The notes: generated from the sequence alone by a model not told the origin. Positions 1-8,320 are shown, counted from the stretch's first letter. The stretch is 12,586 nt of DNA from Rhodothermales bacterium (GCA_030833605.1 JAURGV010000044.1:1-12586); one strand, 5' to 3'. Program-made: numbers and translations.

Positions 1-1
1 G

Positions 2-925
2 GGATTGGCTTCCCGTGCGACGTCGTCGGTAGCCGGTTTTCGGGATATGATCAAAGGGTATCAAGAACGGGCCGTGGACGAATCTGCCGCCATTTTGGCC
101 AAAGAATTGATTCGCGACTCAGGCCTCTTGGACGATCTGCGCAAAGAAAACACCCCAGAAAACCTGGTTCGTTGGGAAAACGTGCAGGAGCTTTTAAACG
201 CAATTGCCGAGTTCACGAGCGAAGAGCGCGAAGAGAATTCTCTGAGCGCGTTTCTTCAGGAAATTTCACTGCTAACCGACGCCGACGAAACGCAGGACAC
301 CGATAACCGCGTGACCTTGATGACGCTCCATGCATCGAAAGGACTGGAATTCCCGGTCGTATTTCTTTCGGGCATGGAAGAAGGGTTATTCCCCTTACAA
401 GCCGCAGCACAGGACCCGAAGGATTTGGAAGAAGAAAGGCGACTGTTTTATGTGGGTGCCACTCGCTCTAAAACGCTGCTCTTTTTATCCTATGCGCGAA
501 GCCGTTTTCGTTTTGGTGAACAACAACCTGCCGTTAGGAGCCGGTTTTTTGAAGAAATTGATGCGACCGTGCTTCGAACGGAAACAGGACAATCGTTCGA
601 TCCAAATGCCGATCGGTTCAAAAGCCGGGTAGGTGGACCTTCTTACGATAAGGTGGACCCCAACTACTGGAAACGCAATCTACGTGAAGAGCGAAATGCA
701 CCTGTAAAAACGCCGCCTTCCAACACGGACCGGCGGATTGTGTACGACGAAGAAGAAAGTGCTCAATTGGCGCCCGGAATGTTGGTTGAACACCATCTTT
801 TTGGAGAAGGCAAGGTGATGGCCATGGAAGGAAAAGGCCCCAACACCAAGGCGGTTGTATACTTCAAAGAAGCCGGTCAGAAAAAGCTTATTCTTCGTTT
901 TGCGCGTTTACAGCGAATCGGATAA
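2..925 (+). CDS. UvrD/PcrA-type superfamily 1 DNA helicase, C-terminal part (5' end outside window)
   Basis: ATP-dependent 3'-5' DNA helicase of the UvrD/PcrA family, acting in nucleotide excision and mismatch repair and in removing proteins from DNA. Only the C-terminal ~307 residues are present. The frame is open to the left edge, so the TTG at base 5 is not the true start. Counting from base 5, helicase motif V (VTLMTLHASKGLEF) lies at about residues 103-116 and motif VI (RRLFYVGATRSK) at about 145-156. These give the 2A-domain Gln/Arg contacts to DNA and ATP. A linker rich in charged residues follows. The last ~50 residues (PGMLVEHHLFGEGKV onward) match the Tudor-like C-terminal domain of PcrA/UvrD that binds RNA polymerase. 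The walker A region lies off the window. The ABC-type lipoprotein gene starts 17 nt downstream. UvrD cannot be told from PcrA on this fragment. Confidence 0.93.
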   Translation, partial: GLASRATSSVAGFRDMIKGYQERAVDESAAILAKELIRDSGLLDDLRKENTPENLVRWENVQELLNAIAEFTSEEREENSLSAFLQEISLLTDADETQDTDNRVTLMTLHASKGLEFPVVFLSGMEEGLFPLQAAAQDPKDLEEERRLFYVGATRSKTLLFLSYARSRFRFGEQQPAVRSRFFEEIDATVLRTETGQSFDPNADRFKSRVGGPSYDKVDPNYWKRNLREERNAPVKTPPSNTDRRIVYDEEESAQLAPGMLVEHHLFGEGKVMAMEGKGPNTKAVVYFKEAGQKKLILRFARLQRIG

Positions 926-942
926 TTCAAACCCCAAACCTC

Positions 943-1989
943 ATGCAACGCAACGTATTCGGACTATTTTTATTGGCAATTTTTGCGGGTCTTTTGGGTG
1001 CAGGCTGTGCGACTGATTCTCGGTCCACGCTAGTGATTTATTCCCCGCATGGAAAAGAGATGTTGACGGAATACGAAACGCTTTTTGAGGCCGCGTATCC
1101 TGATATCAACGTGCAGTGGATCGACATGGGCGGGCAAGACGCTTACGACCGGGTACGTACCGAACGCAATAATCCGGTTGCCAGCTTATGGTGGGGTGGT
1201 GATAGTCCCACCTTTGCTCGTGCCGCATCGGAAGGGTTATTGGCACCTTATTCCCCTTCTTGGTCTGAAGCCGTACCTGAAGGCTCAAAAGACCGCGCAG
1301 GTACTTGGTTTGCGACGTACTTAACGCCGGAAGTGATCTTATTTAACTCTCGTACGGTTGCTGATAGCGATAAACCGCTTGATTGGGATGATCTATTGGA
1401 CGAAAAATGGAACGATCAGGTGATTGTTCGTTATCCGTTGGCTAGTTCTACCATGCGTACCATTTGGGGCGCTTTAATCATGCGGCAAGAATCGGTCGAA
1501 GCCGGGTATGAATGGTTGGCTCGCTTGGATTTGAATACGAAAACCTACGCAGCGGACCCAACGCAATTGTATTTGAAAATCGCCCGTGAAGAAGGATCAG
1601 TTTCGCTCTGGAATATGCCGGACACCTACATTCAATCTGAAACCAACGGGTATCCCTTCGCCTTTACCTTACCGAGTAGCGGCACACCGGTATTGAACGA
1701 TGGCATTGCGTTGATTGAGGGAGCACCTGCCTTGGAGTCAGCCAAATTGTTTTACGGGTTTGTGACAACCACCGATGCCCTCATTCATCAGGCCAATACG
1801 TACTACCGCATTCCAGCCCGCACGGATATCGATTCCACAGCTTTGCCTGCATGGATGGCTTCTTCAAACCTGAAGGCGATGGACATTGATTGGGAGCGAT
1901 TGACCACGGACGGACCTGCTTGGATGCAGTTCTGGGACGAAAACATCAAAGGCCGCGGGAAAGAATACTTGGAATCTATTGGGAAATAA
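943..1989 (+). CDS. ABC transporter solute-binding lipoprotein, iron(III)/family-1 type
   Basis: Extracytoplasmic substrate-binding protein of the family that includes FbpA/AfuA-like iron(III) binders. The N-terminus is a lipoprotein signal: hydrophobic residues 5-20, then Gly-Ala-Gly-Cys with Cys22 as the likely lipidated residue. The -3 residue appears to be Gly or Leu, so the lipobox is slightly loose. The mature part opens with LVIYSPHGKEM and contains VASLWWGGDSPTFARA (about residues 85-100) and WFATYLTPEVILFNS, all typical of this periplasmic-binding fold. A YY pair in 'NTYYRIPAR' near residue 287 may be ligand-facing, but I cannot assign the substrate. No permease or ATPase gene is adjacent: the gene downstream is convergent dusB. 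It follows the helicase by 17 nt without a Shine-Dalgarno motif and may be read through from it. Its TAA lies inside the 3' end of dusB. Iron, phosphonate or another small ligand is possible. Confidence 0.82.
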   Translation: MQRNVFGLFLLAIFAGLLGAGCATDSRSTLVIYSPHGKEMLTEYETLFEAAYPDINVQWIDMGGQDAYDRVRTERNNPVASLWWGGDSPTFARAASEGLLAPYSPSWSEAVPEGSKDRAGTWFATYLTPEVILFNSRTVADSDKPLDWDDLLDEKWNDQVIVRYPLASSTMRTIWGALIMRQESVEAGYEWLARLDLNTKTYAADPTQLYLKIAREEGSVSLWNMPDTYIQSETNGYPFAFTLPSSGTPVLNDGIALIEGAPALESAKLFYGFVTTTDALIHQANTYYRIPARTDIDSTALPAWMASSNLKAMDIDWERLTTDGPAWMQFWDENIKGRGKEYLESIGK

Positions 1990-3034
1990 GGCTTCTGGTC
2001 GAGGTCGGCAAGGTGGCACGCACGGCGACGGCACGAACGTTTGGGGTAGATTTTGCGGCTACGAGGTCATCTTCTGAGAAGTTGAGCAGCACTTCCAATA
2101 CGCCGTCCAAATCCTGAGGGACCATAATGAGTTGCCTTAACGCTGATGCGCCAGCGAATCCTTTGAAATAGCCCCCGTACATGCGGCGCATTTCCAAAAC
2201 GCCTTTGCGCTCGCCCAACCATTCGCATTTAAGCGCTAGGTGCTCGGCTACCGCCTCGCACCGCTGATTCCACGTTGGGGGTGGTGGTAATTCTCCCGTC
2301 TCGCGAAATATCTTAGTGTCGCGGAAGATCCACGGATTGCCGATGGCAGCGCGACCAATCATCACGGCATCCACGCCCGTTTCGTCAAACATGGCTTCAA
2401 TACGCTCGGGAGAAGACGCATCGCCGTTGCCAATCAATGGAATTTGAATGCCCGATTCTTCCTTAATTTTCTTCAGCCACTCCCAACGGGCTTCGCCTTT
2501 GTACATCTGCGACCGGGTTCTTGCATGAACGGCTAATGCCTGTATCCCCGTGTCCTCCAACATCTTAGCGACTTCCAGAATCTGAATGGTTTGATCGTTC
2601 CAACCCAGACGCGTTTTGACCGTGACGGGTTTATCGGTTTCGGCCACCACTGCCGCTGTTAGTTTCCGCATTTTGGGAAGATTCTTCAGAATCCCAGCCC
2701 CGCCATCCTTACAGACCACTTTTTTAACAGGGCATCCAAAATTGATATCAATAATATCCGGTTGAACAGCGTCTACTATCCGTGTCGCCTGCCGAACTTG
2801 CTCCACGTCTCCGCCAAAAATCTGAATAGCAACCGGCCGCTCCTCTTCGTAGATGTCCAATTTCATCATGGAGCCTTCCGCTTCGTAAGCCAACCCGCCC
2901 GAAGAAATGAACTCGGTGTACAACAAATCGGCGCCAAACCGCTTGCACATCAGGCGAAACGGTGGGTCACTAACATCCTCCATGGGCGCCAGAAAAATGG
3001 GCCTTTTAGGAAATGATATGGATCCGATTTTCAT
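1976..3034 (-). CDS. dusB: tRNA-dihydrouridine synthase, DusB-like
   Basis: Cytoplasmic FMN-dependent enzyme that reduces uridines in the tRNA D-loop to dihydrouridine with NADPH. The 352-residue length fits the family. Visible landmarks: FMN-binding start LAPMEDVSDPPFR (15-27); catalytic cysteine C101 in INFGCPVKKV; K140 in VKTRLGW; H170 in VHARTRSQMYKG; phosphate-binding IGNGD (201-205) and MIGRAAIGNPW (225-235). The C-terminal helical tRNA-binding domain follows. The 'FGCPVKKVVCKDGGAG' version with a second cysteine (C108) is the form I associate with Bacteroidota DusB. The ATG start puts MKIG directly before the first strand, as in homologues. The gene overlaps the solute-binding protein tail to tail by 14 nt (stop TAG at 1976-1978) and is divergent from the phosphodiesterase gene. 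The last ~20 residues look like a lineage-specific tail. The subfamily (DusB rather than DusA/C) is assigned from motif style only. Confidence 0.93.
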   Translation of the reverse strand: MKIGSISFPKRPIFLAPMEDVSDPPFRLMCKRFGADLLYTEFISSGGLAYEAEGSMMKLDIYEEERPVAIQIFGGDVEQVRQATRIVDAVQPDIIDINFGCPVKKVVCKDGGAGILKNLPKMRKLTAAVVAETDKPVTVKTRLGWNDQTIQILEVAKMLEDTGIQALAVHARTRSQMYKGEARWEWLKKIKEESGIQIPLIGNGDASSPERIEAMFDETGVDAVMIGRAAIGNPWIFRDTKIFRETGELPPPPTWNQRCEAVAEHLALKCEWLGERKGVLEMRRMYGGYFKGFAGASALRQLIMVPQDLDGVLEVLLNFSEDDLVAAKSTPNVRAVAVRATLPTSTRSLISQ

Positions 3035-3238
3035 GATTCAGTGAGTCTTGGCAGGGAACGCGAGCTCGATTGAAAGCTTCGTGTAATTGGGTGATCCGTG
3101 CAACGGAAGCCCGAAATTCCAGTTCCATTCGGAAGATGCCCGGCTATTACAATTTCGTGGATCTTCTTTTTTGGGGGTTTCTTGCTAGCAATAAACGTGA
3201 TATCCTACTTTTTTCGATCTTTGTTTCGGTCTACGTCC
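3035..3238. other. Divergent intergenic region between dusB and the phosphodiesterase gene
   Basis: About 200 nt separating divergent genes, so it must hold promoters for both. An in-frame open stretch from 3098 extends the phosphodiesterase frame upstream, but it encodes a non-conserved, membrane-like prefix before a perfect lipoprotein signal, so I treat it as non-coding. It contains a candidate Bacteroidota-type promoter (listed separately). I see no RNA gene or strong hairpin. Confidence 0.6.
3182..3213 (+). promoter_or_regulatory. Candidate Bacteroidota-type promoter of the phosphodiesterase gene
   Basis: A TTG at 3182-3184 (within TTTCTTGC) is followed after 21 nt by TACTTTTT at 3206-3213. 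This resembles the -33 TTG / -7 TAnnTTTG promoter known from Bacteroidota, with one mismatch in the -7 box. Transcription would start around 3220, some 20 nt before the ATG at 3239. That fits the shorter start and argues against the ORF start at 3098. The match is by eye only. Confidence 0.35.
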
Positions 3239-4480
3239 ATGCGATCTTTCCTTTTATCGATCCTCGCGGGTCTTCTTATAGTCGGCTGTTCAGTCGATTC
3301 GCCTGCCGACAACGGTTCCTCTGATTTCGAGCGCACCGTTATTCTGATTTCGTCCGACGGATTACGTGCGGACTATTTGGATAAGGTGGATACACCAAAT
3401 ATTGACCGACTTATTGCAGGTGGCGTTCACGCGAATGAAGGCATGATTCCTGTATATCCATCGCTCACTTTTCCGAATCACTACAGCATAATAACAGGAT
3501 TGTATCCTGCCCATCATGGCATCGTGTCCAACACGATGTACGATCCTGAAATGAATGCTCGGTTTTCTATTCGAGATCGGGAAGCCATCACCAATCCAGC
3601 CTGGTGGGGTGGTGAGCCGCTTTGGGTTACGGCTGAAAATCAAGGCGTTAAAACGGCGACCTACTACTGGGTAGGATCAGAAGCGCCGGTCAAGGGCGTT
3701 TCTCCGTCGTACTGGTTTACTTTTGACGATACGGTTCCGGGTAACGACCGAATTGACCAAGTTATGGATTGGCTCGACCTTCCGCCTGCTGAGCGTCCAG
3801 GGTTTGTTTCCGTTTATTTTTCAGAAGTTGACCATGAGGGGCACGATCTCGGTCCGGATGCGCCTGAAACGGCTGCAGCCGTTCAAACGATAGACGGATA
3901 TATAGGCCGGCTCATTCAAGGACTCGAAGAAAGGGGCCTATTTGAAAGCGTAAACGTTATTTTGGTAGCCGATCACGGTATGGCCCAACTATCTAGAGAC
4001 CGGGTGATCGCTCTAGACGATTATATCAATTTGGATGATGTCTACATTACGGATGCCTATTCTGTGCTGGGTTTGAACCCCAAAGAAGGCAAATTAGACG
4101 CCGTCTACAACGCGCTTTCCAACGTTCCCCATTTGAGTGTGTATAAAAAAGGGGAGGGCCCAGAACGATTGAAATACGACGGGCATATCCGTATCCCTGA
4201 GATTTTTGGACACGCGGATGATGGTTGGATGATCGTTCGTGAGCGCTCCCAGTTTGAACAAAACCTAAATGCCGTGACCGGTGGCGCACACGGGTATGAC
4301 AACGAAGTACTATCTATGCGGGCCACGTTTGTCGCCCATGGCTCAGCGTTCAAAAAAGATGTAAAGGTGGCACCGTTTCAAAATATTGAGCTCTACAACA
4401 TGATGGCTTCCATTATCGGCGTGACACCGGCGCCCAATGACGGTACGGAAGGCTCCCTTTCGTCTATTTTGAGTAATTAG
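3239..4480 (+). CDS. Lipoprotein phosphodiesterase / nucleotide pyrophosphatase (alkaline phosphatase superfamily, NPP type)
   Basis: Probable exported, two-zinc phosphodiesterase of the ectonucleotide pyrophosphatase/phosphodiesterase type, hydrolysing nucleotide or other phosphodiester bonds outside the inner membrane. I chose ATG 3239 because it gives a clean lipoprotein signal: MRSFLLSILAGLLIVGC with Cys17 in the lipobox Ile-Val-Gly-Cys. From this start (413 aa) the metal and catalytic residues are D40 (ISSDGLR), nucleophile T77 with N80 (SLTFPNHYS), D198 and H202 (SEVDHEGHD), D245 and H246 (VADHGM) and H351 (GGAHGYDN). Together they form the complete NPP active site. 'GLYPAHHGIVSN' after the nucleophile is also characteristic of NPP enzymes. 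An upstream extension to 3098 would bury the signal peptide and is rejected. The substrate cannot be decided. The methyltransferase frame downstream on the same strand opens right at this stop codon. Confidence 0.9.
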   Translation: MRSFLLSILAGLLIVGCSVDSPADNGSSDFERTVILISSDGLRADYLDKVDTPNIDRLIAGGVHANEGMIPVYPSLTFPNHYSIITGLYPAHHGIVSNTMYDPEMNARFSIRDREAITNPAWWGGEPLWVTAENQGVKTATYYWVGSEAPVKGVSPSYWFTFDDTVPGNDRIDQVMDWLDLPPAERPGFVSVYFSEVDHEGHDLGPDAPETAAAVQTIDGYIGRLIQGLEERGLFESVNVILVADHGMAQLSRDRVIALDDYINLDDVYITDAYSVLGLNPKEGKLDAVYNALSNVPHLSVYKKGEGPERLKYDGHIRIPEIFGHADDGWMIVRERSQFEQNLNAVTGGAHGYDNEVLSMRATFVAHGSAFKKDVKVAPFQNIELYNMMASIIGVTPAPNDGTEGSLSSILSN

Positions 4481-4539
4481 AGCTCCTTTCCCCCAATCAA
4501 ACCGCTCGCAGCGGTGGTACCCTTATCGAAACCCCCTAC

Positions 4540-4608
4540 ATATATCAAGAATACGGACGGTATTACGCACAGGTAGCTCATCCTATTGAGGAGCTGGCAG
4601 GCGAAGAA
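4540..4608 (+). other. Conserved in-frame N-terminal extension of the methyltransferase without a canonical start codon
   Basis: The methyltransferase frame is open from the stop codon at 4474-4476 right into the gene. Bases 4561-4608 encode YYAQVAHPIEELAGEE, which aligns by eye with the RlmL N-terminus ([22 protein letters not shown]). So translation must begin before 4561. No ATG, GTG or TTG occurs in frame between 4477 and 4609. The available near-cognate codons are ATC at 4525, ATA at 4540 and ATT at 4585 (the last too late). Either a rare start is used or the sequence has an error here. Confidence 0.7.
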
Positions 4609-5766
4609 TTGGCTGAATTAGGGGCAACGGACATTGAACCTGGCTATCGGGGCGTTCATTTTAAGGCCGATGCGTTAACGATGTACTCCATTGCGTACCA
4701 AGCGCGTATTCCGACTCGCATTTTGGCTCCAATCGATACGTTTGACTGCCACAGCGATCGGTATTTGTACAAACGCGGTACCGAAATGGATTGGATGTCC
4801 CTCATTGGGACCGACCGAACGTTTGCGATTGCGGCGTCGGTTTCCGGTAGTCACATTACGCATTCCAAATATGCTTCACTGAAGCTAAAAGACGCGATTG
4901 TAGACAGCATTCGGGATCAAGTGGGGTCGCGGCCGGATGTGGATCGATTCAATCCTGATGTCTCCATTAATCTCCATATTGAAAACAACCGAGCAACGGT
5001 GAGTCTGGACGCATCCGGCCGCTCCATGCACCGCCGAGGATACCGTTTGGATGCTTTGGAAGCACCTATTCAAGAAACGGTGGCGGCAGCGATTGTTCGG
5101 ATGACCGAATGGAAAGGCGACAAACCGTTCATGGATCCCATGTGTGGGTCCGGCACTATTTTAGCCGAAGCGCTGATGGCCGCCTGTAAGATCCCCGCAG
5201 GGTATTTGCATAAATCGTTCGGATTTGAGGCGTTTCCCGATTTTGACGCATGGGCCTGGGGACCTCAACGTAAAGCCATTGACGCAGCGATTCATCCGAT
5301 TGAGAAAGGACTTATTTCCGGTTCTGATATTGACAGCAAAGCAATCGGAACAGCTCGAAAGAACTTGTCCCGATTACCCCATGGGAGTCTCGTCAACCTC
5401 AAGCAGAGCGATTACGCGGATTTGCCTCCTTTCGAGGGTGGCGTATTAGCAACGAATCCTCCCTATGGCATCCGCATCAGTGGCCGTACCCCAGTAGAAG
5501 AATTCTACAAAGAGCTGGGCGACTTCTTCAAGCAAAAATGCGCGGGCAGCACCGCCTACATTTACGTTGGCAAACCGGAGCTACTTAAAACAGTCGGTCT
5601 TCGGGCAACCTGGAAAAAAGAGCTGGTCAATGGAGCCTTGGAAGGTCGTTTAGCGCGTTACGACATGTACGACGGGCAACGCGAAAAAGACCGGTTGCGA
5701 CGCGAAGCCCAAGAAGCCGCAGCAGTAAATCCGTGGACCCTTAAGCCGAATTCCGACTCGCGTTGA
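4609..5766 (+). CDS. RlmL/YcbY-like RNA N2-guanine methyltransferase (THUMP domain plus Rossmann methyltransferase)
   Basis: SAM-dependent methyltransferase acting on rRNA (or possibly tRNA) guanines, resembling the N-terminal half of E. coli RlmL that makes m2G2445 in 23S rRNA. Counting from the TTG at 4609, a THUMP-type domain occupies about residues 1-135 (GVHFKAD, SHITHSKYASLKLKDAIVD, VDRFNPDVSINLHI). SLDASGRSMHRRGYR leads into the methyltransferase domain. SAM motif I is DPMCGSGT (176-183), the acidic motif II is GSDIDSKAI (238-246), and the catalytic motif IV is TNPPYG (282-287). There is no second, RlmK-like domain, so it is the stand-alone form. TTG 4609 is only the first permitted start codon: conserved residues precede it (see the 4540-4608 entry), so the true protein is about 20 or more residues longer. 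The 3' end overlaps the convergent PEP carboxylase gene by 26 nt. Confidence 0.88.
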   Translation: MAELGATDIEPGYRGVHFKADALTMYSIAYQARIPTRILAPIDTFDCHSDRYLYKRGTEMDWMSLIGTDRTFAIAASVSGSHITHSKYASLKLKDAIVDSIRDQVGSRPDVDRFNPDVSINLHIENNRATVSLDASGRSMHRRGYRLDALEAPIQETVAAAIVRMTEWKGDKPFMDPMCGSGTILAEALMAACKIPAGYLHKSFGFEAFPDFDAWAWGPQRKAIDAAIHPIEKGLISGSDIDSKAIGTARKNLSRLPHGSLVNLKQSDYADLPPFEGGVLATNPPYGIRISGRTPVEEFYKELGDFFKQKCAGSTAYIYVGKPELLKTVGLRATWKKELVNGALEGRLARYDMYDGQREKDRLRREAQEAAAVNPWTLKPNSDSR

Positions 5767-8320
5767 TGTTACCGTACAACGAGCGTGTCACAATTTTCTC
5801 GTAGACATCCTGTTGGTCCGTGCCTTTCTCCAGTTGTTGCAGCGCATACTGTTGAATGACAAGTAGTGGCATTACAATGTCTTCTCGGATGGCCACCGAT
5901 TCTTTTGAAGTGGCCTCTTCTTCCATCAAGTGCTCAAATCCAGAAACTTGTAGCACCATGTCTTTGGAAAGCTCGTATTCCTCCCTCAGTAGGTGCCAGA
6001 ATGGCCCGAACTCGGGATCATCGGCCATGTAGCCGGTTAGGGCAAAATTACATTTCGACAAAGACATCATGCTGTTTAGCACCAACGTCTTGAAGTAAGG
6101 GACTTCCCGAAACAGCGACTGCAGATCTTCCAACCCACCTTCATCCACAACCGTTTTAAAGGCCGATCCAATACCAAAATACCCAGGAACGTTCTGTTTT
6201 AACTGACTCCAAGATCCCACAAACGGGATGGCCCGCAGGTTTTTCAGCGTTAGTTTTTCATCCGCACTACGCACACTTGGCCGACTCCCCACATTGGCCT
6301 TGCTATAAAACCGGAGTGTGCTCTTTTTCTCGAGATACGGAATGAACTGGGGATGATTTTTTAACAACGTGTACGATTCAAAACTTAGGCGCCCCAATCG
6401 GTCAAATAAGGCACGAAAGCGATCCGAAATTTGGTTTTTTTGCCCTAGTACATCCTTGTGAATGCCTGCAGATATCAATTGCTCGGCGTGGTATTTGAAC
6501 TGCTCTTTCGTCCCATATCGGCTGGTGATTACCTGCCCCTGAATAGTTAGCTCAATGGCATGATTGGCAATTTTATCGCTCTGGGAGGCATAAAACCGAT
6601 GGGTTTTCCCTCCGCCGCGGGCAGGAGGCCCCCCTCTACCGTCAAAAAAGATGGCTTTGATGCCATTTTCCTCGCAAACCGACGACAGTTCTTCTTTGGT
6701 GCGATGAATGGACCAGTTGGCCATTAAATATCCACCATCCTTGGTTCCATCCGAAAATCCCAACATCATCGTCTGCGTGTCGGCGCGGCGTTGAACGTGG
6801 TTACGGTACGTGTGATGAGTGAACAGAACGTCCATAATGCGTCTAGCATTGGCCATCCCTTCCACCGATTCAAACAGAGGAATAATGTCCACAGGGAACG
6901 TGTTTTCGCCCCAACTCCAACGAATCAGCGCAAACACAAACAAGACCGAATACACATCTTCCGAATTGCTGATCACATACCGATTGCAGCCGTCTTCACC
7001 ATTTTTAGCCTGAATGTCTTTGATGAGTTGGATGGTTTGAATGGTATCTTGAAACAGCTCATTTTCGAAGTTTTCCGGATGAATGGACAGCTCTTTTCCA
7101 AGGAGAATGTCGATCAGGTTCTCTTGGCTTAATTCTTCAATCGAATCCTGAATCAACCCGTTTTGCTGTAGAATTTCCGTAACTAGCTGAAGATGTACCG
7201 AGTGGTTTTGCCGGATATCGATGGTGGCAAAATGGGTCCCGAATATATTGACCTTGTCGATTAGTGCATTGACGTCGTCCAAATACAACCCGTTGTAATC
7301 TGTCGTTAGGATCTGTTTAATGGTTTGCAGTGGACCCTCCAATTGGTCATAACTCAACGTTGTTTTGGCATTAAACATTGCGTCGTACACCACCGCAACC
7401 AGTTGTGCCACAACAGCTTCCACATTTCGGAAGGTCAATTTCCCTTCCAACTCTTTTAAATCACGGTAGTAACACTTCATAAGCGTCATACGAAGCTCAT
7501 TGGCTACCGCCAAGGTCGTTTCGGACGTCACAAATGGATTGCCGTCGCGGTCGCCACCGGGCCAAAAACCAAGCTGAATAACCTTAAAGTTATGGAATGC
7601 ATCGTCTCCTGAAGCACCTTTGATTTGCGAATAAACCTCGCCTACGGCGTCGTAATACACATTCCGAAGGAAGTAAATAATGTTTTGAGCCTCTTCAAAC
7701 GGGGTAGGCTTACTTGATTTCAGCAAGGAGGTTAGGCCCAACTGCTGGAGCGTGAGATCAATGGAAGAAATGTCGTTGTTGAAAATAAATTGCCGGAGTT
7801 TGGCAATGATTTTGAGCACCGACGGAGGATAAAACTGAGTAGGGTGCGCCGTGAATACAATGCGGGTGCGAAAGTCCGAGAGTTTACTAGCAGCTGTGGC
7901 GAGGTTTGTATCTCCGTCGGAAGGGCCACCAAGACTACCTCCGGTCTTACTTCCTGCGAGATGGATATAGTCCTTTAACGAGAGCTGGTCGTTTAACGTG
8001 TGTAGTTCAGGAAACGCGGCGTCTTCAACGCTATCAAACAAAACGACCTGCCGTTCAACGTACTGGATCACGCGAAACATGAAGTCGATCTGTTCTTCTT
8101 CCGTTTTGAGTTCCGGGCGGGATTTAAAAAACGAATCCAGGATTTCGAGGGGGTCACGGCCTACATCTAACCCTTCTCGGCACTCGCTCTGAAGAAGTGG
8201 TATTAACACACCGGTCGTTCGAATCTTCCGAAAAGGAAGGCTCAGAAATAGACTATTAAACACGTTGAACTTATTTCGAACGGAGCGCTGAAAATCCTTG
8301 ATCCGAGAGCTGCTATCCAT
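5741..8320 (-). CDS. ppc: Phosphoenolpyruvate carboxylase
   Basis: Cytoplasmic enzyme that adds bicarbonate to phosphoenolpyruvate to give oxaloacetate, refilling the TCA cycle. At 859 residues it is close to the usual ~850-970. Landmarks: catalytic H159 in VFTAHPTQ; GFWPGGDRDGNP (251-262); DIRQN (368-372, R370 equivalent to a PEP-contacting arginine); PLFES (481-485); LGFSDGTKDGGY (520-531); the glycine-rich loop FFDGRGGPPARGGG (558-571) with the catalytic arginine R562; GSRPSVR (678-684) and LRAIPF (695-700). Several of these differ from the E. coli/plant text (usually SDSNKDGG, FHGRGG...GRGG, and C-terminal NTG). Here the protein ends ...NINASRNSA. I believe this is the Bacteroidota-type branch. 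Catalytic residues remain intact. It is divergent from the NTF2-like gene and overlaps the methyltransferase 3' end by 26 nt. Confidence 0.96.
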   Translation of the reverse strand: MDSSSRIKDFQRSVRNKFNVFNSLFLSLPFRKIRTTGVLIPLLQSECREGLDVGRDPLEILDSFFKSRPELKTEEEQIDFMFRVIQYVERQVVLFDSVEDAAFPELHTLNDQLSLKDYIHLAGSKTGGSLGGPSDGDTNLATAASKLSDFRTRIVFTAHPTQFYPPSVLKIIAKLRQFIFNNDISSIDLTLQQLGLTSLLKSSKPTPFEEAQNIIYFLRNVYYDAVGEVYSQIKGASGDDAFHNFKVIQLGFWPGGDRDGNPFVTSETTLAVANELRMTLMKCYYRDLKELEGKLTFRNVEAVVAQLVAVVYDAMFNAKTTLSYDQLEGPLQTIKQILTTDYNGLYLDDVNALIDKVNIFGTHFATIDIRQNHSVHLQLVTEILQQNGLIQDSIEELSQENLIDILLGKELSIHPENFENELFQDTIQTIQLIKDIQAKNGEDGCNRYVISNSEDVYSVLFVFALIRWSWGENTFPVDIIPLFESVEGMANARRIMDVLFTHHTYRNHVQRRADTQTMMLGFSDGTKDGGYLMANWSIHRTKEELSSVCEENGIKAIFFDGRGGPPARGGGKTHRFYASQSDKIANHAIELTIQGQVITSRYGTKEQFKYHAEQLISAGIHKDVLGQKNQISDRFRALFDRLGRLSFESYTLLKNHPQFIPYLEKKSTLRFYSKANVGSRPSVRSADEKLTLKNLRAIPFVGSWSQLKQNVPGYFGIGSAFKTVVDEGGLEDLQSLFREVPYFKTLVLNSMMSLSKCNFALTGYMADDPEFGPFWHLLREEYELSKDMVLQVSGFEHLMEEEATSKESVAIREDIVMPLLVIQQYALQQLEKGTDQQDVYEKIVTRSLYGNINASRNSA

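Noticed and set aside
3098..3238. 47-residue upstream extension of the phosphodiesterase frame
   Set aside because: It would place a membrane-like prefix before a perfect lipoprotein signal starting at 3239, and the spacer carries a better promoter match.
6791..7132. 113-residue plus-strand frame inside ppc
   Set aside because: Antisense to well-conserved ppc, with no domain-like text.
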